Assembly: GCA_037128705.1 (NCBI GenBank)
Contig: JBAXVX010000027.1
Location: forward strand, 1 to 53,027
Reading direction: 5' to 3'
Length of the DNA stretch: 53,027 nucleotides
From: CAIVAT01 sp037128705
Lineage (GTDB): Bacteria > Bacteroidota > Bacteroidia > Bacteroidales > FEN-979
A program made the translations under genes and the position numbers. The notes below the pieces were generated by a model. It did not search any database. It had not been told where the DNA came from and saw nothing but the letters and a program-made list of their open reading frames with translations. Positions 43,103 to 51,694 of this stretch are shown piece by piece (position 1 is the stretch's first letter; each line of letters starts with the position of its first letter).

Positions 43103-43126
43103 ATCTTTTTTTATAGCAAACTTAAA

Positions 43127-43134
43127 CAAAATTA
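43127..43134 (-). promoter_or_regulatory. Putative -7 promoter element of yicC-gmk-nadD
   Basis: TAATTTTG on the minus strand matches TAnnTTTG and ends 24 bases before ATG 43102. Confidence 0.5.
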
Positions 43135-43178
43135 TAGTATTTCAACGTTTGACTATCATGGTGATTGATTCCTTTTTG

Positions 43179-43186
43179 TAAATTTG
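43179..43186 (+). promoter_or_regulatory. Putative -7 promoter element
   Basis: TAAATTTG matches TAnnTTTG and ends 34 bases before the ATG (43221) of the PLD-type gene. It is divergent from the yicC element. Confidence 0.5.
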
Positions 43187-43220
43187 AGCAGGAAATTAGT
43201 TACAAATACCTAATGAGCGA

Positions 43221-44285
43221 ATGGAGTTCCAGGTTATTGACGACACTTTTCAGTACTACAATCTAATGCTCGGCGATATTGCGCAGGCAAAGGAGTATAT
43301 TTACCTGGAGACCTATAAATTCGCCAATGATCACATGGGGATCCGGTTTCGCGATGCATTCACCAGGAAGGCCAGGGAGGGGGTGAAGATCAAGATCCTG
43401 ATCGATTCGTGGGGAAAGGGGCCGGTCTCTGAGTCGTTTTTCGCCGAACTTATAAAATATGGCGGCGAGGTGAGGTTTTTCGAAAAGATCAAATTCAACA
43501 GCGACATTTTCACCCGCGGCCACCGACGCGATCACCGGAAGATCGTAGCCATCGACGATAAAATCAGTTACATCGGGTCAGCCAACATCACCGGGTATAA
43601 CCTGAACTGGCGTGAGTTGTGTCTGCGCATGGAGGGTGCGATCGCCGTATCGTTCAAAAAGGTGTTTCACGAAAATTTCAATGCCTTCAACCCGTTCATC
43701 ATCAGCAACAAGGTTACCTTTACACGCAGGATCAAGTCGGGTACTTTCGAAATCATCCGCGACGTCCCCTCCATCCAGTTCCAGCGGTTACGAAAACGTT
43801 ATACCCAGCTTATAAAGGAGGCGAACCGTACCGTGGTGATCGAAACGCCCTATTTCCTTCCGGGGTTCCTGCTGCGTAAAGCCATGATGGATGCAAGCAA
43901 GCGGGGGGTGACTGTGGAGGTGATCATGCCCAAGCACTCCGACATGCGGCTGGTGGATATCCTACGAAATAAATACCTCGGACTGCTGCACGATGCAGGG
44001 ATCAAACTGCTTTTCTACCTGCCGCATAACCTGCACGCCAAGCTGCTGATGATCGATGACGAAATTTTCTCCATTTCGAGCGCCAATTTCGATTTCCGCA
44101 GTTTCCGCTACCAGTACGAAATCGCCCTCATCGGAACCGAACCTGAAATTGTGACACAGTTACAGGAACACATTGCCGAAACCATCCGCAACTCCCAGGG
44201 CCTCGATTACCTCGAATGGAAACGCCGCCCCCTGATCGAAAAAATATTCGAATGGATCCTGCTGCCGTTCCGACACTTTTTTTAA
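43221..44285 (+). CDS. Phospholipase D-type protein, cardiolipin synthase-like
   Basis: A 354-residue protein with two HKD motifs: H-R-K-I-V-A-I-D-D followed by YIGSANITGYN, and H-A-K-L-L-M-I-D-D followed by SISSANFDFRSF. That arrangement is typical of bacterial cardiolipin synthases and related phosphatidyltransferases. It lacks the two N-terminal spans of classic ClsA and resembles the shorter ClsB type. It would join or exchange phospholipid head groups at the inner membrane. The last bases overlap the convergent EamA gene by 4. Confidence 0.85.
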   Translation: MEFQVIDDTFQYYNLMLGDIAQAKEYIYLETYKFANDHMGIRFRDAFTRKAREGVKIKILIDSWGKGPVSESFFAELIKYGGEVRFFEKIKFNSDIFTRGHRRDHRKIVAIDDKISYIGSANITGYNLNWRELCLRMEGAIAVSFKKVFHENFNAFNPFIISNKVTFTRRIKSGTFEIIRDVPSIQFQRLRKRYTQLIKEANRTVVIETPYFLPGFLLRKAMMDASKRGVTVEVIMPKHSDMRLVDILRNKYLGLLHDAGIKLLFYLPHNLHAKLLMIDDEIFSISSANFDFRSFRYQYEIALIGTEPEIVTQLQEHIAETIRNSQGLDYLEWKRRPLIEKIFEWILLPFRHFF

Positions 44286-45184
44286 GAAGAAGTTTCTCTT
44301 TTTTTAGTCCTGTTCACCACATACACCCCGGTAAAGATCAGCAGTGCCGCCACGATTTTGGGAACGGTAATTCCCTCCTGCCCGATGGATACCGACATGA
44401 TGCCGGCAATGACCGGCTGCAGGTAACTGTAGTAGCTGACCACGGTGGTGCTCAGGGTTTTGAGTGCGAAGTTGATCAGCAGGTAGGCCACGAAGGTATT
44501 GAGCACGATCACATAAACAATGCCTACCCAGGCTCCGGGCGTGATGGCTGCAAAATTAATCTCCAGCGCCGGCTTGATTGAAAAGGGGAGGACAAATAAA
44601 AATCCGAAAAAGGAGACCCATTTCAGGATGGTGGTGGTATGGTATTTTCCCACCAGGGGCTTGATGAGCACAAGGTAGAGGGCGTAGAAAACGAGGTTCA
44701 GGAAGATCAGGATGTTCCCCAGTGCGTGATTCCCGTTAAAATTCACCTGATGCGGATGTCCGTAAAGCACGAGTATCAGCACCCCGCAAGCCCCCAGGGC
44801 AATCCCCCCGGCCTTTTTCCAGGTGATCCGCTCGCCGATGAGCAGGCTGGCAAACAGCATCACCATGATGGGGTTCAGCACATGGATCAGCGAAGCATCC
44901 ACCGGGGTGCTCAGGTTCAGTCCTTCATAAAAAAGAGCCTGGTTCAGGGCAAATCCGAACATGCCGCATACAGCCAGCATGATCAGGTCCTTTCGTTCAA
45001 CCTTCTCAGGTACGAAGAGCCGCTGAAACAACCAGAAGATCAGGGCTCCGCCAAGTAAACGGATAAAGATCAGCTGCTTGGGCGACATCATCTCCGGCAT
45101 GAGCCCCTTCACGATGCTGTAAGCAAAGCCAAAGATGAGCGTCGTGCTGAGCAGGGCCAGATGGGCCTTGTAGGTGGTCTTCAT
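44282..45184 (-). CDS. EamA/DMT-family transporter
   Basis: A 300-residue inner-membrane protein with ten predicted spans in two EamA halves. It opens with AHLALLSTTLIFGFAYSIVK, and the first half has NQALFYEGLNLSTPVDASLI. The second half has YVIVLNTFVAYLLINFALK then SYYSYLQPVIAGIMS. This is the usual pattern for drug/metabolite exporters, whose substrates cannot be read from sequence. Its promoter-like element ends only four bases before the ATG. Confidence 0.92.
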   Translation of the reverse strand: MKTTYKAHLALLSTTLIFGFAYSIVKGLMPEMMSPKQLIFIRLLGGALIFWLFQRLFVPEKVERKDLIMLAVCGMFGFALNQALFYEGLNLSTPVDASLIHVLNPIMVMLFASLLIGERITWKKAGGIALGACGVLILVLYGHPHQVNFNGNHALGNILIFLNLVFYALYLVLIKPLVGKYHTTTILKWVSFFGFLFVLPFSIKPALEINFAAITPGAWVGIVYVIVLNTFVAYLLINFALKTLSTTVVSYYSYLQPVIAGIMSVSIGQEGITVPKIVAALLIFTGVYVVNRTKKRETSS

Positions 45185-45188
45185 CCTG

Positions 45189-45196
45189 CAAAGATA
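45189..45196 (-). promoter_or_regulatory. Putative -7 promoter element, nearly leaderless
   Basis: TATCTTTG on the minus strand matches TAnnTTTG and ends four bases before ATG 45184. Transcription would start at or inside the start codon. Confidence 0.4.
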
Positions 45197-45200
45197 TAAT

Positions 45201-45240
45201 AAAAGACCCTGCCGGGGGTGAATGCCGGGCAGGGTCTTTT
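45201..45240 (-). terminator. Intrinsic terminator after the small heat-shock gene
   Basis: A perfect 13-base-pair stem (AAAAGACCCTGCC at 45201-45213 with its complement at 45228-45240) and a 14-base loop. The A and T runs at the two ends make it usable on either strand. It lies 30 bases after the stop of the minus-strand hsp20 gene. Confidence 0.85.
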
Positions 45241-45270
45241 GCCTTTAGTAAGGATGAGCAGGGATGCAGA

Positions 45271-45696
45271 TTACGAAATCTTGATCTCCTTTTTAATTTC
45301 AACTTTTGCCTCCTCCTTTTTCGGAAGTGCAACCTTCAGAATTCCGTTTTCATAATCGGCTTTGATTTTATCGAGGTCGATGGTCTTCGGCAGGGTGAAA
45401 GCCCGGCTGAATGATCCGTAATAAAACTCTTTCCTTGAATAATTCTTGCCGACTTCACGCTTCTCATCTTCAAACTCGGCCGAAACGGTCATGATGTTGT
45501 TCTCCAGGCTGATCTTGAAATCATCCTTGTGCAAACCAGGAACTGCAATGTCAAGCTGAAATGAATCAATGTTCTCAATGATGTTCGCTGCAGGATCGCT
45601 GAAACGCTTTCCAAAAAAATCACCAAGATCGTTGTCAAAAATGTTATTTACCATATCCGATAAAGGATTTCTGTGCTGCCATTTTATGAGTGTCAT
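45271..45696 (-). CDS. Small heat-shock protein (Hsp20/alpha-crystallin)
   Basis: A 141-residue chaperone. The alpha-crystallin domain runs from about residue 40 (FQLDIAVPGLHKDDFKI) to the A-x-x-x-x-G-V/I-L motif, here ADYENGILKVALPK, and ends with a lysine-rich tail. It holds unfolding proteins in the cytoplasm during stress. A strong purine-rich ribosome-binding site (aaaggag) stands 8 bases before the ATG, unusual for this window, where most starts lack one. Followed by a clear terminator. No CIRCE or sigma32-type site was recognised upstream. Confidence 0.95.
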   Translation of the reverse strand: MTLIKWQHRNPLSDMVNNIFDNDLGDFFGKRFSDPAANIIENIDSFQLDIAVPGLHKDDFKISLENNIMTVSAEFEDEKREVGKNYSRKEFYYGSFSRAFTLPKTIDLDKIKADYENGILKVALPKKEEAKVEIKKEIKIS

Positions 45697-45865
45697 AGGA
45701 TACGCTCCTTTCTTTTTGGTTAAACTTGTGTTCGTTGCCCAAAAAAGTCAAATCCTGTACCTCAGGAAAAAATCAGAAAAAACAGGACATCTTGGCAAAA
45801 AGCTACAAATAAAAATGACAAATTGGCAAAAATCATATAATTCCAGGTGGAAAAGAAGTCAAAAA

Positions 45866-45887
45866 CGTAAATCGTAAATCGTAAATT
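45866..45887. repeat. Heptamer array (CGTAAAT) after glnA
   Basis: Three tandem CGTAAAT words ending in TTGG lie 6 bases beyond the glnA stop codon (45894-45896 on the minus strand). The rest of the 197-base gap before hsp20 is AT-rich and I see no gene in it. Confidence 0.85.
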
Positions 45888-45893
45888 GGTTTT

Positions 45894-47399
45894 TTATCCG
45901 CAATGCAGGTAGGTGTTCACCAGCTTCATGATCTCCTTCTCATTGTCCTTGATCGTTTCCCGGAGATTCTGGTCTTTAAAGCTCTTTAAATACTTCACAA
46001 GTCCGTCGATGATCTTGGGCGGGAAGATCCCGTGTTCCTCGTAGATCGTGCGCTGATTTTCGAGCGATTCGGCCGATTGCCAGCAGGAGACGGGGAGTTG
46101 CTGCAGCTGGCTGACGCGTGATTTGTTTTTTTCCTCGAAGATGTTAACATCAACGTACGATTTTTCCGCAAATTCCAGGGCGTTTTTCATCTCGATGCCG
46201 TGCCGAGCGGCCACGGTCAGTCCGGCAAAAAGAAGGTAAACATCCGCGGAGCCATCGGGACAGCGGAATTCGACCGTCTGGCGGCTGCCAAATCCGGCTT
46301 GCGTATCTTTTTCCTTTGGATTGGCGTCGGTGATCATGTCGTGTTTGCTGCCCCATCCCAGCGGGACCCTCACCAGGACCGACCGGTTGCGGTCGCCCCA
46401 GCAAATATTGGTGGGCGCCTCCTGGTGCGGCACCAGCCTGAAATAGCTGGTGGGGATCATGTTGCCGAAGGCGGTAAGCGATTTCGACAGATCTAGATAA
46501 CCGGCAATGGCTTTTTTCGCTGTGGCGGATAATTTGCCGTCGTCGAGCATCACGCTTTGCCCGTTTTTCATCAGCCGGGTGTGCACGTGCATCCCGCTGC
46601 CGGCCTTACCGGTGGTTATTTTGGGGGCAAAGGTCACGGTAACCCCGTATTTATAGGCCAGGGAACGAAGCACCCACTTGGCGATCATGAGCTGGTCGGC
46701 GGCATCTTCAAGCCGCACGGGGGTAAACTCAATCTCATTTTGTTCGTAGGAGAATCCCGATTCGGTAAAGTTGCCTACCTCCGAATGTCCGTATTTGATG
46801 AATCCGCCGCACTGGGCAATGGCCTGCATGGCTTCGGCCCGCAGGGTCGACCATTTGCAGAAGGGCGATGATTCGTGGTAACCGCGCTGGTCGAAGGCCT
46901 CAAACAGCCGGTCCTGCTCGCTGATGATGTAATATTCGAGCTCGCCCATCACCTCGAACGAAAACCCGGTCTTTTTCTTCAGGACCTCATGCGATTTACG
47001 CAGGATATATTCGGGGGAATTGGCGAAAGGCTGCCCGTCCTTGTCATAATAGGAACAAAGCACATCGAGGGTCGGAATGGCCGAAAAGGGATTCACAAAG
47101 GCCGTGCGGTAACGTGGAATGACATACAGGTCGGAAGATCCGGCCTCCACGTAATTGGGAAACAGACTTGACCCGTCAACCCGCTCACCCGCGCTCAGGA
47201 TGCTGTCGAGATGCTGCCGGTCCTTGATGATGAAATTCAGCGTTTTCAAACGGCTGTCGGCCGCCGAATAACGGAAGTTCAACATCCGGATGCCATTGGC
47301 TTCGATGAAACGGATCAGATCACCTTTGGTAAAGTCGTCGGATTGCTTGTCAAGAAAATGTACAAGGGGATTGGGATTCAGCGAGATGGTTGCATTCAT
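45894..47399 (-). CDS. glnA: Glutamine synthetase family protein
   Basis: A 501-residue type I-like glutamine synthetase from ATG 47399; 12 further codons upstream would overlap the promoter-like element. Visible motifs are GELEYYI, YEQNEIEFTPVR, the ATP-site GKAGSGMHVH, CWGDRNRSVLVRVPLGWG and the C-terminal E-F-R-C-P-D-G-S-A-D-V-Y. It makes glutamine from glutamate, ammonia and ATP. No obvious adenylylation loop is readable near the end, so regulation may be transcriptional or by feedback. Divergent from terC. Confidence 0.9.
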   Translation of the reverse strand: MNATISLNPNPLVHFLDKQSDDFTKGDLIRFIEANGIRMLNFRYSAADSRLKTLNFIIKDRQHLDSILSAGERVDGSSLFPNYVEAGSSDLYVIPRYRTAFVNPFSAIPTLDVLCSYYDKDGQPFANSPEYILRKSHEVLKKKTGFSFEVMGELEYYIISEQDRLFEAFDQRGYHESSPFCKWSTLRAEAMQAIAQCGGFIKYGHSEVGNFTESGFSYEQNEIEFTPVRLEDAADQLMIAKWVLRSLAYKYGVTVTFAPKITTGKAGSGMHVHTRLMKNGQSVMLDDGKLSATAKKAIAGYLDLSKSLTAFGNMIPTSYFRLVPHQEAPTNICWGDRNRSVLVRVPLGWGSKHDMITDANPKEKDTQAGFGSRQTVEFRCPDGSADVYLLFAGLTVAARHGIEMKNALEFAEKSYVDVNIFEEKNKSRVSQLQQLPVSCWQSAESLENQRTIYEEHGIFPPKIIDGLVKYLKSFKDQNLRETIKDNEKEIMKLVNTYLHCG

Positions 47400-47432
47400 G
47401 GATCGTGAAATTCTGTTAAAATCAAAAGCAGA

Positions 47433-47440
47433 CAAAAGTA
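47433..47440 (-). promoter_or_regulatory. Putative -7 promoter element of glnA
   Basis: TACTTTTG on the minus strand matches TAnnTTTG, 33 bases before ATG 47399. Confidence 0.5.
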
Positions 47441-47451
47441 AGATTTTTTTA

Positions 47452-47459
47452 TAACTTTG
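47452..47459 (+). promoter_or_regulatory. Putative -7 promoter element of terC
   Basis: TAACTTTG matches TAnnTTTG and ends 32 bases before ATG 47492. It is back to back with the glnA element, 11 bases apart. Confidence 0.5.
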
Positions 47460-47491
47460 ATGAATTAACTCTGTCGGGCAATCTGCATAAA

Positions 47492-48568
47492 ATGTCGAAT
47501 CTGAATGAAATAATTTTTTTCTCCTCTTTCCTGCTGTTCATTGCCCTCATGCTCGGAATTGACCTTGGTTTTTTTCAAAAAAAAAATCATGCCCTCTCGT
47601 TCAAGGAAGCCATGGTCTGGACCATGGTATGGGTTTCGGTATCGGTGGGTTTTTATTTCCTGATCCGTTTTCACGGGAACCTGATTCATGGAAGTGATAC
47701 CCTTGAAAAGATCCAGGGCCGCATCGACACCTACCATCACCCGATCAGCATCACCGGGTTAGGCCTTCAGGAAGCCATCAGCCTGTACAATAAAAACCTT
47801 TCGCTGGAATACATTACGGGTTACCTGATCGAATATTCCCTTTCGGTCGACAATGTATTTGTGATCGTGATGATCTTCATCTCCTTCAACATCCAGCCGA
47901 AATATTTCAAACGGGTGCTGTTCTGGGGGATCCTGGGCGCCATCATCATGCGTTTTCTCTTCATTTTCGCGGCGAGCGCCCTGATCCAGCGGTTCAGCTG
48001 GTTCCTCTATGTGTTCGGGGTCATGCTGGTGATCATCGGGATGAAGATGGCCTACGATTTCCTCTATGGAAAAAAAGACGAACAGATCGACACGGAAAAA
48101 CATCCGGTGGTCAGGCTGGTCTCCCGGTTTTTCAGGGTGAGCCACGACGAACACGCCGAAACCTTTTTCATCCGACAGGAGCGGAAGCTTTATGTAACGC
48201 CTCTGTTCATTGTCCTGATGATCATCGAATTCACCGACGTGCTGTTTGCCGTCGATTCGGTGCCGGCTGTATTTTCGGTGACCCAGGATCCCTACGTCGT
48301 GTTCTTTTCCAATATATTCGCCATCCTGGGGTTGCGTTCGCTGTTCTTCCTTGTGATGGATATCATGAACCGGTTCCATTACCTGAAGATGGGGCTGGCC
48401 GCGTTGCTTACCTTTGTGGGGGTGAAGATGCTGCTTCATTCGGTGTTTAAAATTTCCACCAACAATTCACTGCTCGTCATCGCCTCCATTCTTGTTGCCA
48501 GCATCCTTGCATCGAACCTTCGGAACCTGTACATCAGGAGGAACCTGAACAAAAAAAAGATTGAATGA
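47492..48568 (+). CDS. TerC/Alx-family membrane protein
   Basis: A 358-residue protein with about nine spans. Family signatures include ALMLGIDLGFF near the start, EYSLSVDNVFVIVMIF in span 4, and EFTDVLFAVDSVPAVFSVT later. The acidic residues in D-N-V-F and F-T-D-V-L-F-A-V-D-S-V-P are conserved and probably bind metal. Relatives export manganese or are linked to tellurite resistance and alkaline pH response. The neighbours do not point to one role. Confidence 0.92.
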   Translation: MSNLNEIIFFSSFLLFIALMLGIDLGFFQKKNHALSFKEAMVWTMVWVSVSVGFYFLIRFHGNLIHGSDTLEKIQGRIDTYHHPISITGLGLQEAISLYNKNLSLEYITGYLIEYSLSVDNVFVIVMIFISFNIQPKYFKRVLFWGILGAIIMRFLFIFAASALIQRFSWFLYVFGVMLVIIGMKMAYDFLYGKKDEQIDTEKHPVVRLVSRFFRVSHDEHAETFFIRQERKLYVTPLFIVLMIIEFTDVLFAVDSVPAVFSVTQDPYVVFFSNIFAILGLRSLFFLVMDIMNRFHYLKMGLAALLTFVGVKMLLHSVFKISTNNSLLVIASILVASILASNLRNLYIRRNLNKKKIE

Positions 48569-48629
48569 TGCCGGCGCCGGTCGGGGCCTTTGCATTTGCC
48601 GGGCGCGTTGGTCAAATAACTTATAATTG

Positions 48630-49475
48630 ATGAAAAAAGTCCAGGAGGAACAACTGGAAAACCAGGATATCGAGATACGGCTGGTCGTGGAGGCGATCTA
48701 CCAGAAGTATGGATACGATTTCCGAAACTACTCGCAGGCCCATGTGAAGCGGCGGATCCTGAACCGGTTCAACCTGTCGGGGATGAAGAATATCACCGAT
48801 ATGATCCACGAGGCGGTCTACAATCACAAATTCGTTGAGCAGATACTCATGGACCTTTCGATCACGGTGACCGAAATGTTCCGCGATCCAAATTTTTACA
48901 AGGCCTTGCGCGAAGAGATCATTCCCATCCTGAAAACCTATCCCTCTCTCAAGATATGGCATGCCGGCTGCGCAAGCGGGGAGGAGGTTTACTCCATGGC
49001 CATCATCCTGAAGGAGGAGGGCCTCTACGGAAAGACCCAGATCTACGCCACCGATTTCAACCCGGTCATCATCAAACAGGCCAAAGACGGGATCTATCCC
49101 ATCAACAGGATCAAGGAGTTCACTATGAATTACCAGAAGTCGGGAGGCCGGGGCTCTCTTTCCGACTATTATACCGCCAGCTATGAAACGGTGAAGTTGC
49201 TCGATTCCCTGAAAAAGAACATCGTGTTCGCGACGCATAACCTGGTGACTGACAGTGTTTTTGCCGAAGTTAACCTGGTGGTTTGCCGCAATGTGCTCAT
49301 CTATTTCGACCGTGAACTGCAGGATAAGGTGATCCGGCTCTTTGTCGAAAGCCTGCCCCCCGGCGGCATCCTCTGTCTCGGGTCAAAGGAGAATCTTCAG
49401 TTTTCCGATCATTACGACCAGTTTAACCCGCTGATCCCCAAGGAACGCATTTACATTAAAAAATATCAATTATAA
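48630..49475 (+). CDS. cheR: CheR-type SAM-dependent methyltransferase
   Basis: A 281-residue two-domain CheR. The N-terminal helical domain has VKRRILNRFNLSGM (about 39-52). The SAM-binding domain has TEMFRDP, then WHAGCASGEEVYSMAI (110-125), IYATDFNP and NLVVCRNVLIYFD. CheR methylates glutamates on chemoreceptors. There are no receptors, CheA or CheW here; instead cheB and a hybrid kinase follow immediately. I prefer ATG 48630 to the TTG three bases earlier. Confidence 0.92.
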   Translation: MKKVQEEQLENQDIEIRLVVEAIYQKYGYDFRNYSQAHVKRRILNRFNLSGMKNITDMIHEAVYNHKFVEQILMDLSITVTEMFRDPNFYKALREEIIPILKTYPSLKIWHAGCASGEEVYSMAIILKEEGLYGKTQIYATDFNPVIIKQAKDGIYPINRIKEFTMNYQKSGGRGSLSDYYTASYETVKLLDSLKKNIVFATHNLVTDSVFAEVNLVVCRNVLIYFDRELQDKVIRLFVESLPPGGILCLGSKENLQFSDHYDQFNPLIPKERIYIKKYQL

Positions 49476-49486
49476 CCCGACCGGAT

Positions 49487-50077
49487 TTGACAACCAGAAG
49501 AAGATACGAAGCGATCGTGATTGGTTCCTCAGCCGGGGGGCTCAATGCCCTGAAGGTCCTTTTCAGGGGGCTCAGCGAAGGATTCCGTATTCCGCTGATC
49601 ATTGTCCAGCATATCAGTGCAGATTCGGAAAATTACCTGATCCAGATCCTCAACGACATCAGGGTGCTGCAGGTGAAGGAGGCCGATGAAAAAGAACAAC
49701 CGATGCCGGGAATGGCCTACCTGGCCCCTCCCAACTACCACCTGCTGCTCGAACCTGACCGCACCTTCACCCTTACCATCGATGAGCGGGTGAACTATGC
49801 GCGACCCTCCATCGACGTCCTTTTTGAAACAGCCGCAGAGGCCTATAAGGACAAGCTGATCGGCATCATCCTGACAGGGGCGAACAACGACGGAAGCCGG
49901 GGGCTGAAAAGGATCAAGGATCTTGGCGGTCTTACCATCGTGCAGGATCCGGATACGGCCGAGGTTGAATCTATGCCCCGCGCCGCCATCCAGGCCACAT
50001 TGACCGACCATATCCTTCCGCTGGAAGAAATTGCCGCCTTTTTAAATTCACTGAACGAAACTCAATCAAATAAGTAA
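49487..50077 (+). CDS. cheB: CheB-type protein-glutamate methylesterase (catalytic domain only)
   Basis: A 196-residue stand-alone CheB catalytic domain. The triad is G-S-S15-A-G-G, H42 in VQHISADSENY and D135 in LTGANNDGSRG. The N-terminal receiver domain of classical CheB is absent; regulation may instead come from the receiver domains of the kinase 11 bases downstream. The only start that fits is TTG 49487, 11 bases after cheR, with no ATG nearby. Confidence 0.92.
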   Translation: MTTRRRYEAIVIGSSAGGLNALKVLFRGLSEGFRIPLIIVQHISADSENYLIQILNDIRVLQVKEADEKEQPMPGMAYLAPPNYHLLLEPDRTFTLTIDERVNYARPSIDVLFETAAEAYKDKLIGIILTGANNDGSRGLKRIKDLGGLTIVQDPDTAEVESMPRAAIQATLTDHILPLEEIAAFLNSLNETQSNK

Positions 50078-50088
50078 AATCGACTCAA

Positions 50089-51678
50089 ATGAACCTTCTG
50101 CCTAAAATACTGATAGTTGATGACAACGTCAATAACATGTATGCCATTGAAAAACTCCTGGCCGACCTCGAAATCGAAATGGTGCGTGCCAACTCCGGAC
50201 CCCGGGCCATTGAACTGACCAGGGAACATGAATTCGCCCTTATCCTGATGGATGTTCAGATGCCGGGAATGGACGGGTTTGAAACAGTGGAAATTATCCG
50301 TCAAGATGAGAAGAATGAGCTGCTGCCGATTATTTACATCACGGCGATCTACAACGAAAATTATTACCGCACCAAGGGATTGAAATCAGGCGCCGTCGAT
50401 TTCATCGCCAAGCCGATCGTGGCCGATATGTTCATCGGGAAGGTGAATATCTTTGTGAATCTTTACAAGCAGCGCAAGAAGCTGGAACTGGAGATCATCC
50501 ACCGCACCGAAATCGAAGTGGAATTGAATAAGGCCAAAAACATAGCAGAAGAGGCCGCCACGGCAAAGCAGCAGTTCCTTTCGACCATGAGCCACGAGAT
50601 CAGGACCCCGCTCAATGCCATCATCAATACAGCCAACCTCCTGCGTGAAGAGGATCCTCGACCCGAACAGCTCGACAACATCGAGATCCTTCAGTTCTCC
50701 GCCGGGAACCTGATGAGCCTCATCAACGATATCCTCGACTTTTCCAAGATCGATTCGGGGAAGATTGAATTTGAGACCGTTGACTTTGACCTGCGCAAAT
50801 TATGCAATGGCATCCGCCAGAGTTTCGAATATGAAGCCGTGCGGAAGGGACTGGAGCTCGTTTTTGAAATATCCACATCCGTTCCTGCCGTGATCCGGGG
50901 CGACTCAGCCCGTTTGTCGCAGATCCTCATCAACCTCGTGGGCAATGCCCTCAAGTTTACGCAGAAGGGAAAAATTTCGGTGGAGGTCTCCGTGACCGGC
51001 GATTTCCCCGAAGATACCGAATTCCTGTTCAAGGTGATCGACACCGGCATTGGCATCCCCGAGGATAAGCAGCAGTTTATCTTTGAAAGCTTCACCCAGG
51101 CCAGCTCATCCACCACGCGGAATTACGGGGGCACCGGACTGGGACTGGCCATCACGAAAAAACTGATCGGTTTGCAGGGAGGTTTTCTTGAGTTGAAGAG
51201 CAAGCCCGGGGAGGGAAGTACCTTCTCCTTCACCCTTAAATTCAGCAAGAGCCAGAAGAAGCGGATGGAGGAGGAACTGCTTATGAAAACCGCGTTTGGC
51301 AGCCTGAGCAGGCTAAGGGTCCTCGTGGTCGAGGATAACCTGGTGAACCAGAAGATCGTCTCGAAATTCCTCGCCAAATGGGAAGCCTCCGTCGATATTG
51401 CCGAAAACGGGATAATTGCCGTAGCCATGGTGCAGGAGAAGGAATACGACGTTGTGCTGATGGACCTTCATATGCCTGAAATGAACGGGTATGATGCAAC
51501 CCGGGCCATCCGGTCGATGGAGGGCGATTATTACAAGAGCCTGCCGATCATTGCCCTCACTGCATCAGCATTCCTCGAGGACCGCGATAAAATATACACC
51601 TATGGAATGAACGGATACATTATCAAGCCCTTCAATCCGACCGAATTGTACTGGAAAATAGAGTCCTATCTTAAATAA
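50089..51678 (+). CDS. Soluble hybrid histidine kinase (REC-HisKA-HATPase-REC)
   Basis: A 529-residue protein with no membrane span. The first receiver has phospho-acceptor D55 in LILMDVQMPGMDGF and K108 in F-I-A-K-P. A coiled coil (about 125-160) leads to HisKA with H169 in STMSHEIRTPLNAI. The ATPase domain has N box NALKFT, G1 box DTGIGIP and G2 GGTGLGLAI. The C-terminal receiver has D459 in VVLMDLHMPEMNGY and K in IIKPFNPTE. It is linked to cheR and cheB with gaps of about 11 bases, so the three form one unit. The input signal must come through the first receiver or a partner. Confidence 0.93.
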   Translation: MNLLPKILIVDDNVNNMYAIEKLLADLEIEMVRANSGPRAIELTREHEFALILMDVQMPGMDGFETVEIIRQDEKNELLPIIYITAIYNENYYRTKGLKSGAVDFIAKPIVADMFIGKVNIFVNLYKQRKKLELEIIHRTEIEVELNKAKNIAEEAATAKQQFLSTMSHEIRTPLNAIINTANLLREEDPRPEQLDNIEILQFSAGNLMSLINDILDFSKIDSGKIEFETVDFDLRKLCNGIRQSFEYEAVRKGLELVFEISTSVPAVIRGDSARLSQILINLVGNALKFTQKGKISVEVSVTGDFPEDTEFLFKVIDTGIGIPEDKQQFIFESFTQASSSTTRNYGGTGLGLAITKKLIGLQGGFLELKSKPGEGSTFSFTLKFSKSQKKRMEEELLMKTAFGSLSRLRVLVVEDNLVNQKIVSKFLAKWEASVDIAENGIIAVAMVQEKEYDVVLMDLHMPEMNGYDATRAIRSMEGDYYKSLPIIALTASAFLEDRDKIYTYGMNGYIIKPFNPTELYWKIESYLK

Positions 51679-51694
51679 AGACGGCTGAACACCC

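Noticed and set aside
1..45887. Short repeat arrays as possible CRISPR arrays
   Set aside because: Units are 7-8 bases in direct tandem without unique spacers, and no cas genes are present.
47759..48439. Long minus-strand open frame opposite terC
   Set aside because: Rich in H, Q, D and P from reading membrane-protein codons backwards; no recognisable domain.
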